This document shows, piece after piece, positions 1 through 12,062 of a stretch of DNA of 64,000 bases. The notes below the pieces were generated by a model, which ran no database searches, had not been told where the DNA came from, and worked only from the letters and a program-made list of their open reading frames with translations. The first letter of the stretch is position 1. Every line of letters starts with the position of its first letter. The position numbers were made by a program, and so were the translations under genes. Source of the DNA: Vitellaria paradoxa (taxonomy: Eukaryota; Streptophyta; Magnoliopsida; Ericales; Sapotaceae); assembly GCA_019916065.1 (NCBI GenBank), contig CM034236.1:47669144-47733143 (forward strand), given 5' to 3'.

Positions 1-838
1 CATAAAAAAAATGCTTAGGTTTGATTCTACTAAATTACTTTCATGTTAAAAATTTTAAAATATTTTTAATTCTTTAATCAGACTAAAATACCTTAATTTT
101 TAATTAATTTATTTTTTTTAATAAAGTTAAACTATCGAGGGCATTTTAATAATTTCATATCTAAATCAAGGGCCCCCAACAAAAAAAAAAAAAAAAAAAA
201 AACAACAACTTGGGTCCCACCAGTGCATGAGAGTAACTCCATATGATTATTTTTTTTTACATATATTATTCTATTTATATAGCATTATTCTTTTGCTAAA
301 TAACAATATTGGGATCTTTCTGTTTTGTAGTTGGGATTAACTATTATATTTTTTTATTGGTATTCACTCAGAAATTGTAAAAAAAAAAAAAAAAATTCAT
401 AATTAGAGTTTTCTCCAACAACTTCTCTATTTAAGTAAATTTTCTATAATTAAAAAGGGCAGACGATGATCTACCTGCTTTCCTTGGTTTCAACAAAAAT
501 GAATCTTTACAGTTAAGGATGACTCTAACTTCTCTAATTTATTATTTTAATATTTTTTATTTTCATTTATCTAAATTCATTGAAAAGGAAAATTTTTGAA
601 AATAAAAATAATATAAAAAGAATTAAAAGTTTATATTTTATTGCAGTAAAAAAATGGTTTAAGGAAGCTATTCGAAAGTCATTTGACCAGAAAAATTGTA
701 AAGTAGAAAAGTAGTTATTTTTTTTTTGGATATATGTTAGAAAATCTCCTCCAAATGCCCTTATTAAAAGGGCATCATTTAATCAGTGGGACAGAGGCGT
801 TATTAGATTTTATTTATTATCACGATACCTTTTTGTAA

Positions 839-968
839 GGTGCGTTTGGTGCGAGATAAAATATAAAAAATATTTAAAAATTTTAGAAGTTATTCTTATT
901 TTATTATACGATTTATGAATTCACAACTTATCTCATTTTATTACATTTTTTATCATTCCAAACACATT
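839..968. mobile_element. Tourist-like MITE, family A copy
   Basis: The ends are inverted: GGTGCGTTTGGTGCGAG at the left and a right end whose reverse complement begins TGTGTTTGGAATGATAAAAA. The element is flanked by TAA on both sides. The internal sequence is AT-rich with no coding capacity. The same sequence type recurs many times in the window (2957, 14790, 22851, 29176, 29674, 49413, 50187, 57723, 59408). TAA/TTA target duplications are typical of PIF/Harbinger-derived Tourist MITEs; the superfamily assignment is inference. Confidence 0.6.
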
Positions 969-2956
969 AATAAAAAAAAAAAAAATTTGTTGTAAAATTC
1001 GGCAACATTTATGCTTTGGGTGGGCAAGTGCGTACTTGCAAAGACAGCAATCTACTAGTTTGCCTTTATTTAGGTAAGCATTTATCACTTCACAGAATTT
1101 GCTCATTCTAGTTTTGGTTTAGCGCGCGTTTGCTTGCAGATAAAAAGTAAAATTTTTAATAATTAAAAGTTTTTATAAATTTGGCAAAATTTTAAAATTT
1201 TAAGAGATTTTAATAATTTTTATTAATTTTTGATTGTTTGGTGAAAAGTAAAACATTTGGGCGGCATCCATTAAGATAAATGAAAACATATCATATAATA
1301 ATACTTTACATTTTTCTATTCATAATAAAAAGTATTATTACGTGACATATATTTATTAATTTTTAATAATTACTCAATGCATTTAATAAAGTTTTAGAAA
1401 ATTTTTGAGATAAATTACTAAAATTTGAAATTTTTTTTTTTGAAAGGTAAATTTGAAAAATTTTTTGGTAAGTAAAATTTTGAAAGTTACTAAACAAATA
1501 ATTGGGTAAAAATGGTTAAAAATTGTATTTTTTTGAAAGGTAAAGTTTTTTTCTTTGTAAAGATGTTAAAATTGTATTTTTTTTTTTTTTTTTGTGCGGG
1601 GCCTTGGTGAATAAATAATAATAGAAAAAAGTCGAAAAGAAGAATGACCCAATGCCGGCCTTCACCAACATTAACTTCCAAAAAAATTGGAATGTGTATA
1701 TATTTAAATTCTTGTTACATAACAGTACTCAAAAAATGGAAGTATTAGCTATCAATGCATCAAAGCCAATGCATTAAAGAAAAAATTATTTTTTAATAAT
1801 AATATTTTGTTAATGAAAAAGGATTGACACGGTCAAATTTGGCTTCAAAAAAATAAGAGTAACCTCATCGATTCTAGTCAAGCACACCAATGTTGCCACC
1901 GAAGTTCTATTTCCTCCAATGAAATCACCAGGAAGCATCCGAGGTTGTGGATTCTTGTCCGTCCGCGGCCTTCGCTTGACGTTTTTTATATCTATATATA
2001 TATATATATATATATATGCATATGAATGTTGTTTTTAGGAATTCATTCAACTTACATTCCAAAATATTCATTAAAGGCCAACAAACCGTATCGTGTATAT
2101 CGATATTTTAATAAAATTATGCATGAAAAAAATATGAAATATTATTACCTATTATGTTTTTATTAATCTTTAATCACGGTGGTTGACAATAATATCTTTT
2201 TTTAATTTAATGAATCATTTTCAGAATAATGTCCAGTTAAGGTACTAAATGTGTGTTGTAATTATAATGTCAATAACATTATTTTTTTAATTTTTTCTAA
2301 CTTTATATACAAATAACATCTTCAGCTTTTTTTTAAATTTTATAAATACTTATTAAATACATAATTTCTTTTAAAAATAATTTGTGACAGCATTAACACA
2401 AAAATAATAAAAAAATTTTGCCTTTTTTTTTTTTTAATGCCCCAAACGCGTTCTCGTTACTTTGGAAAATTGCAGCATTGACGCGTCAAAATTATACAAA
2501 CATGCCGAATATTTTACATGGTGAAAAGTCCAATTTTGGTTGAGTACAGTTAGCGAAGTGGGAAAAGGGCAGTGTCATGTCAGCTTTATGCCACCAAATT
2601 CTAAAATTATTTGATTAAAATTTAATGAAATGTAATATTTGAAAGACATTCGGAGAAGCAATGTCAAATCCGCCGAACCCAGCAAAGTGCGCAGCGCTGT
2701 CAAACAGTTTGAAAAAGGTAACAACTGAAGAAGATATATATATATATATTTTTTTTCTGGTCGCAATTTATGTGCAGGCCTAGAAAATACATGTGTTCAC
2801 AAAAGGTGGAAAGAGCATTCGTCAATTTGGTCATGCTATTTATTTTTAATAAAAATGCTTCTCTATTATAAAAAATATATTTTAATTTATTATTTTTAAC
2901 TAATAGTCCCATAATTATTTCATTACTTTTTCAGGGACCACTTTCCTTAAACGGTG

Positions 2957-3110
2957 TCTAGGGCTCCATTTGAAGTAATAAAAAATTTTAAAAAAGTAGT
3001 AAAAAAGTTTAAAAAATATTTATTTTTATCTCACTGCATAAATTACAAATTCATAATTTATTTTATTTTATCTCATTTTATCTCACTTTTTATCAATCTA
3101 AACGCACCCC
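2957..3110. mobile_element. Tourist-like MITE, family A copy
   Basis: It starts GGGCTCCATTTGAAG and ends with AATCTAAACGCACCCC. The interior has the family's run of short A/T words and the motif TTTTTATCTCACT. It lies immediately to the left of a family B copy (3117-3427). Confidence 0.55.
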
Positions 3111-3116
3111 AAATTA

Positions 3117-3427
3117 GGTGGCATTTGGTTTACTTTTTTGTTTTCTGTCTTCTATTTTATATATTTTATGTTTTAAAAATTCTAAAATAAAAAATAAAAA
3201 ATACTTTATTTTTTATTTTGATATTTTGCTTGTTTTAGATTGAAAATGTTCAAAATAATTTTTTATCATTTTTCATTTCATATGTAAACTAATTTTTTAT
3301 TTTCTAAAATAAATTTTAAAAACACAAGTGGCCAAATACGTTTTGATTTATTTTTCTTATTTTTAAAAACATAAGATGATAAATGAACTTAAAACAAAAA
3401 ATCAAAAATCAAAAATCAAATGCGACC
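3117..3427. mobile_element. Tourist-like MITE, family B copy 1
   Basis: About 311 bp. It starts GGTGGCATTTGGTTTACTTT after TTA and ends with the inverted form ATCAAATGCGACC before TGA. Three more copies of the same length and internal order lie at 22534, 32477 and 53761. The interior is noncoding. Confidence 0.65.
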
Positions 3428-3988
3428 TGAGCTATTCAATCACGTTAATATTGCATCTGTTCAATGAAACTTCAAAAAAAGTCAATTACTTGTATATATT
3501 CATTAGCTAGATGTGAGTTAATGAATAAATGAAAATAGTTTTATCTGATTTAATAAATATTTATTTTTATTTTACTTTTTTTTTTATCAAAACTAAGGGT
3601 GTGTTTGGTTCGGGGATTGCTATACCATTTTAATCTTTTTAATTATATTTAGTATATTTCATAAAAAAATTTAAATAGATTAATATTTCTCCCTTTTCAA
3701 AGGGTTAAATTAATGTTAAATTTTCAAAAAGTGAAAAGTTGTGGGAATAAAAAATTAACAATTACTCCTATAATACCCAAAAAATACTTTCAGTAATATT
3801 TATTGCCTTAACTTTTAAAGCATACCAAATGCATCCTAACTAAAATACAAATTTAATTTTTTTTATTTTAACTTTATTATTTTCTAAAACCTTTTCTGGC
3901 TTATCAAATGATAGTTTTTTTTTTTTTTTAACTTCATTCTTTCCTATAATATTTTCTCATTTATTTTTCTTGTAATAGTTGTTTGGGT

Positions 3989-4572
3989 TAATGTTTTAAA
4001 AACTGAACCATTCATCGAACCGGAAAAGCAATCGGGTCACGGATCAGTGGTTCAACCGGAATTAAACCGGAGTTGAACCGTGACATCATAAATATATTTA
4101 AATATATAAATAAAATATAAAAATATGTTAAAATTATATAATAATTTTAAAAACTTATATTTTTCATATATTTTTTACTCTATTTTGTTTTACTAATAAA
4201 AAGTGTCAACAAAATGTGTTATAAAATAAATCATTTAAAACTAATATATTATATAAGTAAACCAAGTTAAAATAAGAAACAATAAGCATTAGTGGCTTAG
4301 TGAGATAGTAGTACTTTATCACAAAATAGAGCCAAGTTCGATTCTAAGTTGGTGCATATTAGTTTAATTATTTTATCATAAAAAAAATTCCTAATTATTT
4401 TATCATTCAAAAAAAATAAAAAAAAAATTTCCTGGTTCGCCGGTTGAACTGGTGGAGTCACCGATTTTAGGCCGGTTCAATGTCCAACTGGTTAATTTAG
4501 TTAATCCAGATCATTTCTTGATCCAAGTTTCTGGTTCAATCGACTGATCCGGTTCCGGATTTCAAAACAATG
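3989..4572. mobile_element. Non-autonomous hAT-type DNA transposon
   Basis: Element of 584 bp flanked by an exact 8-bp direct repeat GTTTGGGT (3981-3988 and 4573-4580). The ends are imperfect inverted repeats: TAATGTTTTAAAAACTGAACC at left and, reverse-complemented, CCATTGTTTTGAAATCCGG at right. The subterminal regions are packed with CCGG and GGTTCAA words in both orientations. An 8-bp target duplication is the hallmark of the hAT superfamily. There is no transposase, so it would depend on a helper. A weak tRNA-like stretch sits inside at about 4290-4355. Confidence 0.7.
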
Positions 4573-5351
4573 GTTTGGGTGAGTCAAAATATATCATTAT
4601 CATCACGAGTCATAAAAAGCCTTCAATCACACGCAAACTTGCTTTAGAATAAATTCCGTGCCCCTGTAGAAGGTTAAAAACTACACGTGACTGAAGTGAG
4701 TCAACTGGCCACCTTTCTCGCGTTTTCGCGTGCTTTGCAGGTTTTAATTTTTTATTATAATTTGTATTTAAAAATTTTTGATCATATTTATTTCTGATGT
4801 AATTTAAATTTAAATTAAAACGTAAAATTTATGTTTAGTTCATTTGAAATTTTAATCAAAAAATTTAAAAATATTTTTATTTTATTTAAACAAAATTCAT
4901 GAACTTTTGGATACTTAAAAATAATTTTACTTTTTTTGATTAAAATTATTATTGTTAGACTGTATTAATTCAAATCAATAACTTACTATTTAATGTAAAA
5001 ATAACATCTAATATTCAAACATTAACCGATAAGAAAAAAACTTTTAACCAATGAGCAAAATATATAAATATTAACTAATTTTTTTAATAAATTATCAAAA
5101 TATTTCTGATAACAATAAAATGATTCTTTAGAAATTTATCAAAGACAAAATAAAAAACAAAATACAAAAAGTGGACATTGCTTTCTTTTTTCTTTTTTCT
5201 TTTATTATTATTATTTTTTTTACCAGTCCACCAAGTTTCGGATAAGTGATTGGTTCACTAGATTTGTGACAGTTATAATAATTAACTGTTATCCTACCCA
5301 ACTGCTTAGAAGAAGCTATGTTCACCTGTAATAAGCGTGTATTTGGAGTGT

Positions 5352-5388
<37 letters not shown>

Positions 5389-5865
5389 TTTTATTCTAGT
5401 GTTGTCACTTGTCGTTTTTAGAAAAAAAAAATTAGATATTTGGTAAAAACTTTGTAAAATTTGAAAAAAGCTAGAGAATGTTATAAAATTTTTGAAGAAA
5501 GTTGAAAAAAATTAAAGAAAATTAAAAAAATAACTAGAAAAAAAGTTAAAAAGTAATTAGAAAAAATTAAAAAAATTAGAAGCTGAAAAAGAATTAAATT
5601 TTTTTTTTTTTTTTGGAGTGCACCAATCGGACACTAAGCAAGTCAAACTCGAGTTGCCGGGACACGTATTTCGCTTGCGGCTTGGGTTAACAACATCCAC
5701 GCATGGTAGCCGGCCCAAAAGATATGGGCTTGATAAAAATTGAATTTTAAAACGTAATGCTGAACCCCCTTATGTCAAGTTAATGAGCATTGAGCTTAAT
5801 ACTTGAGTTTACGTCAAGACATGTTCTACATTAATTTTTCTTTTCCTTTTTTTTGGGTCCAAGGG

Positions 5866-6113
5866 CTCAGTGAAAAATTCATTACAGAGGTTGCAGTGTA
5901 AGATCAACGGTCTTAATTTGATTATATTTAAATAAGAAATAATTTTTCATATTCTGTATTAATTATGATCCAATCAAGTTTTTTTAATATATATTTTAAT
6001 TTTGAAATTAAATTAAATTAAAATGCTTAAATTAAATACAGTTAGATCATGATCGCTCATTTTTTTTTACTGCAGTCCGTGCAGTAAATTTTTTTTTACT
6101 ACAACTCCCCCGA
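5866..6113. mobile_element. MITE with CTGCAGT-type ends (family D)
   Basis: The left part contains TTACAGAGGTTGCAGTG and the right part ACTGCAGTCCGTGCAGTAAA, giving inverted CTGCAGT-rich ends around an AT-rich noncoding core of about 250 bp. Related copies lie at 10930-11172 and, more diverged, at 14100-14258. The boundaries are approximate. Confidence 0.45.
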
Positions 6114-6833
6114 ACCCTCTGCTTCTTTTTGTCCATGGTTCTATCTGTCTTTCCTACCAAACGGAGATTCTCGTTGCCCAACGCGGTGCAAAGTAAAATG
6201 GAAAAAATAAAATAAAATAAAAACATACAAATTCAACGTGAAATGTGAAGCTTAGAGATCATTAAATTCTTGTCACGCGTGTGATTGTGTTTTTGAGTGG
6301 AAGTGTTTCTTTTTGTATGTAAAACGAAGCAGATTCAGATCTTGATGAAGATTATTTCCTCAATATTATATATACATACATATATTTAAGAAATACTAAA
6401 ATAAGTTAAAAAATTGTAAATCATGGTTATTGAAATTGTGCTATATATTTTGTTTTCCTCTGATATTTGTCAACCGCGTACTATTTAAAAATTGTATAAA
6501 CAATGCCCAAATATTACATATTTAGTCAAGTAAACGTTCGTTCAAATTTAGGTAAATTTTACTTTTTCCTCAAATTTTTAATCTAAATTTATTTCAGGAT
6601 TTGAGTTTTTTTACGATGATAATTAAGAATTTAAATTTTTAATTAATTACTTATAATTTTCCGTTTAATGATTATTTTACCTGGCTTAATTTGTTAGTCC
6701 TGATTTTCTCTTGCCTGGCATTCTTGCTGTTAATCATCTAACTTATTGAAAATAAATAAATAAAAATGAATCAATGATCAAGAATTTACAACTAATTAAC
6801 TAAAAGTTTAACCCTTAATTAATAAAAAAATTA

Positions 6834-7207
6834 AATTAATTTCTTTTATACTTCTATACTTAAGGTGAAAATCAATTGTACCTCTTGAATTTAAAAAAAA
6901 AAAACACTTTTACAGCCCTCATACTTTGGGACTAAAGTAGAATTATTAAAAAATTCATTAAAGATAATAGTTCTAGTTCTTAATAATAACTTTAAAAATA
7001 CACTTACACCTCCCATAGTAATATTATCTATACTTACATTTCTGATTCTGTTTGATTTTGAGTAGATATTTTTGTTTTTTTATTTAGAAATTTAACATAT
7101 TTATAGTTTTATTATAGTCTCAAGCACAAGGAGTATAAAAGCAAGTTTTTAAAGTTCAGGAAGTGTAAGTAATTTTTACCTTAAGTATAGGAAGTAAAAA
7201 ATTAATT
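6834..7207. mobile_element. MITE with about 50-bp terminal inverted repeats
   Basis: The left end (about 6837-6890) and the right end (about 7152-7207) are inverted copies sharing the core CTATACTTAAGGTGAAAAT / CTATACTTAAGGTAAAAAT. Total length is about 370 bp, with no coding potential. It is flanked by AATTAATT-type sequence, which makes the exact duplication hard to call. Confidence 0.6.
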
Positions 7208-7439
7208 ATCCCAAGAAAATTTTAAAACTAAAATCAAATTTCAAATAAAGCTTATGAGAAAAAATAAAATTTTTTGTGTAAACTTCTTTTAACAGCTAGA
7301 ACCATATTTGACAAAATTTTTGGTTTTCTATTTTTATATCCAGTTTTTAATTTTATAATAATAAAAAAATTCTAAAATTAAAAATTGTGTTTAGTAATAA
7401 TACACGTTGATTAATAATTATAGTATAATATTAAGAGAA

Positions 7440-7860
7440 TGATCAATAACAATGAATGATAGCGGATGATACTAGTTAGAGGTTGGGGGCTGTAAGCAAT
7501 AGTCAAAAGTAGGTGATGATTGGTCAATGTTACTTAGTGGTGGGCAATAGTCAGTGGTAGTTGACTACGATAGCAACAATGGTCAAAGATAAGTGACATC
7601 CAATGGCTAAGTGGTGACCACTTAGTGGGTGGTGATTGAAAGTGGATGGACATAGATGGTGGTAATAGTAAGAGGTATTGACGACTACTAGTGGTTGATG
7701 GTGGATGAGAAGCAATAGCAGTGGTAGTGATAGGTGGTGGCTGTGACCATGCTCAGAAGTGGATGGAAAGGCAACGACGGTAATCGAAAATGAGTGATGG
7801 CCAATAAATTGTGGTAGTCAATAGTAATGAGTGATGATTATGATTAGTAGTAATTATAAA
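7440..7860 (+). repeat. G-rich, C-poor GGT/ATGG block
   Basis: About 420 bp with strong strand asymmetry: the + strand is rich in GTGGT, ATGG and GATGG words and poor in C, inside DNA that is otherwise about 75-80% A+T by eye. It looks like a diverged trinucleotide (TGG-like) expansion or the core of an old transposon. No long frame spans it, and no element ends were identified with confidence. Confidence 0.5.
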
Positions 7861-9077
7861 AAAAAATATTAAAACTAAAAATGAAAACTTAAAAAGACAT
7901 ATTTTTTATGTTCTTTTTAAGTTCTCATAATTTTTGTAAATTTGAAAAATAATTTTTATTTTTTAAAAATTATAAACTGGAAACAAATTTGCCAAACAAG
8001 TTCTTAATTCAACTTTTAGCAAAATAAAAACAAAAACTAAAAGCTGTGTCAAACAAAGCCTAGAATATTATAGTTTCCAATATTTAGGTAAATATCTTAA
8101 TCAAAATATTGAAAATTAATGCAAACCAAATACGTGTATATTTCATGAACACATTATTAAGTGTTTTTCTAATTTTAAATTCTATATGTAATTTTCATAT
8201 ACACGTTAACAATATCAACATCAAAGACGCTAAAATGTTTGGCTGATCGGTTTTGGCGCATGAAGGATAATCTAATGAATAAAAAGCACATCTCGCTACT
8301 TAGTTTCGACGTGGCACATCGATAATAATAAACAAACATAGCTCAGATCAGATACGAAAAGTCTCCTCCACCAATCTCACAGTAGTACCGTTTTAACTTT
8401 CTTATAATAATTTTATTAATAATTTTTTTGTAAAATTTTTAAATTCTTATCCCTTATTAAATTAATATAATATATGATTAGTAGTATTGTATTATTATAT
8501 TATATTGTTAGTACAATGTAAATCATTTTTTTCTAAAAACTCCCAAAAATATATTCTAAAAACCATAATCGTCAAAATAAAAAAATATTCAAATAGGAAA
8601 TCTATAAAATAAAAAAAAAATCACCCTTTTTACTTTATTTTAAAAAGTTATAAAAAAACTAAACCATTGAGTAAGAGAACTCTGCGGTGTGGAATTGTTA
8701 AGTTTGTGGAGAAAGGAAAGAGAAGACGTTAAGACAAATTTACACTAATTTTTCCTCTAAATCAATTTCTTCTAGTTTCTCTCTCTCTCTCTCTCTTTTT
8801 AATTTTTTTCCCCTTGTTTCCCCCCAACCAAACAAGGCCCAAATATATATGACGTACTCAGAAAATAATCAGGTAATAAAGAGTGGTATTATGCAGTACT
8901 CGACAACGCCACCGCCTATAAGGATACATACGAACTAATATTAAACAAACAAAACAGAGAGAAATAAAAGGGTGGCTCTCTTCTGCAGCAGGAGCGTTGG
9001 ATGCTGGTGGTTTGCTCTTTTTGGCAGTAGACCAGACCCGAACGGATCGAGCTCTTTGACTAATTAGCAATAAACTC

Positions 9078-10488
9078 TTAACGATCCTTCTGGTGTCGCC
9101 CCTTCTCCTTCTCCTTTGCTTCGCTTCCTTGGTTCTTGTCGTACTCTTTTAATGTTGTATCCACCCACAAACCATCAAAGACACCATAACAAATTTAGTT
9201 GTGAAGAAACATAAAATAAACTCAACAGAAGGTTCAAAGACCACGCAGCCCCACCAAAGAAAAAAAAAAAAAAAGATAAATGTTACTTTTAATTGGCATA
9301 GCTTGGTTAATTCGGTAAAGCTAGTGAAAGAAGTCTTTTAATTAATTAATTATTTTTTCTTTTTTGAGTATTTTTCCTCTACTATAATCTTTTTGTTAAA
9401 ATTTATTTTTTTTTTATTTTTGTAACTAGCCTTTAGTTACATAAATCATATTCAAAAAAAAAAAAAAAATACAAAAACAACAATAAGAAATAACTATAAT
9501 TTTTTTGTTAAAATTTATTTTTCTTTATTTTTGTAACTAGCGTTTAGTTACATAAATCATATTTAAAAAAATATACAAAAACAACAATAAGAAATAAGAG
9601 ATGGCCATGAGTGAAAAAAGCTGGTTTAATTAAAATTGACTTATTACACCGGTACCTAAACTTTTTTTATTTATTTATTTTGAATGATTTTGCAATTCTA
9701 AGAAAATGTGAATAACAAAGTCTAAAATTTACCAAAAAGTAAATAAATAAATTAAACTTTAGCAAAAACTATATAAGAGGAAAAGAAGGCCAAAATAAAC
9801 CTAGCTTCTTTTTTATTTACCTAACTAATTCTTAGTATTTAATTTCCCCCCTTGAAAATGAATAAAATGTTACAAGTTAACAATTTGTCATACATCTACT
9901 TATTCAAAACAAAAATTGTCATATATCTACCTCCTGATTTTTAACTGCAAACCAAGCCCTACTTGAGAGAGAGAGAGAGAGAGAGAGAGACCAGGGTGAT
10001 TTGTATGGATGATCCGAGCCTTATTCTCTTCGTCGGAGAGAGAGTCTTGCCTTCCATAGATGCCACCAAATCCTTCCTCCTCACACCTCGTCGCATACCC
10101 ATCTCCAAATGAATCATACATCACGTCCCTTCACGCCCCATGCAAAAACAGACGTACGGATGCAATCAAAACCGTAAATATATATATATTTGTGTGTGTT
10201 TGTGCGCGCGCGCGGTGGCTTATCTCTACACACATACACATGTACATGAAGCAAGCAATAAGTAGAAACTACGAACCCATGAGTTTTCCCATGGTGTTCT
10301 ACTTTTGTGTGCCGCGGTTGTTGTTCCATGTTGTCGTCGTCGTCGTCGTTTTGAGGTGGATTAGATGATGTTGTCGCTGCCGGCTGCCGGAAACTGAGAT
10401 AGGATGGATTCCGACCGACGTAATACGGAAGAGGCGAGGAGAACCGAGTCGGCGGTTGGTTTCGGACTGACCTGATTGCGTTAAGCAT
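9078..10488 (-). CDS. Small conserved plant protein of unknown function, three exons
   Basis: Exons on the minus strand are 10488-10277, 10128-9992 and 9145-9078, giving 417 nt and a 138-residue protein. The frame closes exactly across both introns. The N-terminus (MLNAIRSVRNQPPTRF) is basic and acid-free, like an organelle presequence. A D-rich linker follows at about 44-50, then the diagnostic core DVMYDSFGDGYATRCEEEGF (about 72-91) and GGIYG. The C-terminus is highly charged (DKNQGSEAKEKEKGRHQKD). I recognise the FGDGYATR...EEGFGGIYG and DK.QGSE.KEKEK signatures as a conserved plant family but know no established function. The intron 2 donor (CCTG/GTCTCT) abuts a (CT)n microsatellite, and intron 2 contains a 112-bp tandem duplication. 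Organelle targeting is inference. It could be annotated differently if exon 1 is extended. Confidence 0.8.
9381..9597. repeat. 112-bp tandem duplication in intron 2 of the small gene
   Basis: Two adjacent near-identical copies begin ACTATAATCT (9381) and ACTATAATTT (9493). Both contain GTAACTAGC.TTTAGTTACAT and end ACAACAATAAGAAATAA. They differ by a few substitutions and by poly-A length, which implies a fairly recent duplication. Confidence 0.8.
9965..9991. repeat. (GA)n microsatellite at a splice donor
   Basis: A (GA)n tract on the + strand, read as (CT)n in the gene. It begins within the 5' splice site of intron 2 of the minus-strand gene, so repeat-length change could alter donor context. 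Confidence 0.7.
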
Positions 10489-10534
10489 TGCTTTTCGACC
10501 GTGCTCTGTCAAATCTATATATATGGACGAGAGA

Positions 10535-10547
10535 AAAAAGAGATATA
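10535..10547 (-). promoter_or_regulatory. Candidate TATA box of the small gene
   Basis: The minus strand reads TTTTATATATCTC about 50 nt upstream of the chosen ATG (10488). A second TATATATAG lies at about 10514-10523, only about 26 nt from the ATG, and is too close to leave a normal leader. Inference from motif and spacing only. Confidence 0.35.
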
Positions 10548-10929
10548 TAAAACACGCAAGACATAAACTTAAGGCTTGAAAATTTGCTTCTAAATAACAA
10601 TACGACAACTATCTATTTACAGAGAGAGAGAGAGAGTAATAATAAGATTAATTTCAATAATTTTTGATATTTATGAAAACAATTAAAAAAAATACATTTC
10701 GAATCATGCGTCTGTGTTAAAAATGAATCCTAATTATTAATTTCAATTTTTAAATTAATTAATATGAATCTTAATTGTTAATTTATCAGTATTTAATATT
10801 GTCTAAGCATGGAGTTGAAAAGGAGAAAGAGGAACCAGAAACAACAAATAGAAAAGGAGGAGGAGGATCTTGACTCCGGAGAAACGTCCGGGTTTTTTGG
10901 GACTTTGACGGGTTTAAGGGGGTGTAGTG

Positions 10930-11172
10930 AAGGTATCCATTGCAGCTCCTGCAGTGAAAAATAAAGGATGAAAATTTATTTACACTTTAATAATACATAA
11001 TTTTTGATATTTTATAGTAATTATATTCCAATCTGATTTTAAAAATTTTTATTTTTATTTTAAAAATAATTTTAATTAAAATAAATAAAAATCATTGAAT
11101 TGAATTAAATGTAAGTAAATTTCTACTTTTCATTTTCTATTGCAATCCCTGCAGTGAATATTTCACTGCAGT
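10930..11172. mobile_element. MITE with CTGCAGTG ends (family D)
   Basis: The left end contains TTGCAGCTCCTGCAGTGAAA. The right end contains GCAATCCCTGCAGTGAATAT followed by TCACTGCAGTGCCC. The core is AT-rich and noncoding. It is the clearest of three related copies in the window (also 5866-6113 and 14100-14258). Confidence 0.5.
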
Positions 11173-11317
11173 GCCCTTAACCCGACTTTGACACCTATGG
11201 GCTGAGGAGGACAGACAGGTGTCTTCGAGGGCCGTCACGATTCATGCTGTGTATTGCTGCATGTGGCTCCACGTGGAAGAAGGGGGGGGGGGGGGTTTGT
11301 GTGTGTGTATGTGTATG

Positions 11318-12062
11318 TGGAGGGGCTAACATCAGCGTCTTCACGTTAGCCCGCTGCCAGTATTTGCAGTAGTTAAATTTTTATGTGTGTTCAATCAAAC
11401 ATACGTAATACTTTGGTTTTTAGAATAGTTACTACAATATTTTAAATTATAATGATAAATTTTATTTTTAAATGTTTTTAAAATATTTATTTAAAAATAT
11501 TTTAAAATTATATTGATAACTAAATTTTTATTATAATACTTTAATTTACATTAATAAATTTTATTTTTAAATATTTTAATATTTAATATAATTAATAGAT
11601 TATCCAACAACTTAAAAATATTTTTATTATTTCACCCACATTTTTACCAAAAAAAATTGTTGGGTTAATTGATGTTGGGGCTGTGTTTGGGAAGAAAAAC
11701 TGATAATTACTAGTTTTTTGATTTTTTTTTAAATAACTAAATTTATCATTTTACATTTCAAACTTCTTTTAAATATTAAAAGACAAAATATCAAAGTAAC
11801 AAAGAGTTAAAATGTTAATTATTAAAAAATTAATTTTTTCTCCTTTTCAAATAAAAAAATTAATTTTTCAGTAATTAATTAGTAGTAAACTGTCCAAAAA
11901 AAAAGTTGATTTTTTTTTCTTTCGAATCTCAAGTGAAAATTTTCCAAATTAAAATGACGTTCGAGCAAAAGAAATCAAAAAAAATAAAAATTGAGATTGT
12001 ACGGCCGGCAAATGCTGGCAGCGGGCTGACACCAAACACTGATGTTAGCCCCTCCTCCCCCC
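11318..12062. mobile_element. Inverted-repeat element, about 745 bp
   Basis: The sequence at about 11318-11375 (GGGGCTAACATCAGCG ... CCCGCTGCCAGTATTTGC) recurs inverted at about 12005-12062 (GCAAATGCTGGCAGCGGGC ... CTGATGTTAGCCCC). The arms are about 55 bp, at roughly 80-85% identity, and much more GC-rich than the DNA between them. Each arm also has an internal GCTAAC/GTTAGC stem. No target duplication was seen, so the true ends may lie outside the arms. There is no coding capacity for a transposase. Confidence 0.55.

Larger units (their letters stand above)
1..9077. other. Intergenic, repeat-rich DNA
   Basis: No credible gene was found on either strand. The stretch is very AT-rich with long poly-A/T runs. 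It holds several small transposons listed separately: MITE copies at 839-965, 2957-3110, 3117-3427, 5866-6113 and 6834-7207, a hAT-type element at 3989-4572, and a GGT-rich block at 7440-7860. It also holds (TA)n tracts near 1993-2017 and 5355-5383. Open frames here are short and look like chance products of low-complexity sequence. Confidence 0.7.

Noticed and set aside
4290..4355. Possible tRNA gene
   Set aside because: There is a B-box-like AGTTCGATTCT, but the A box and stems do not form a cloverleaf. It lies inside the hAT-type element and is at best a tRNA-like relic.
10060..10368. 102-codon + strand frame
   Set aside because: It is antisense to exons 1-2 of the small gene and encodes repeats from microsatellites.
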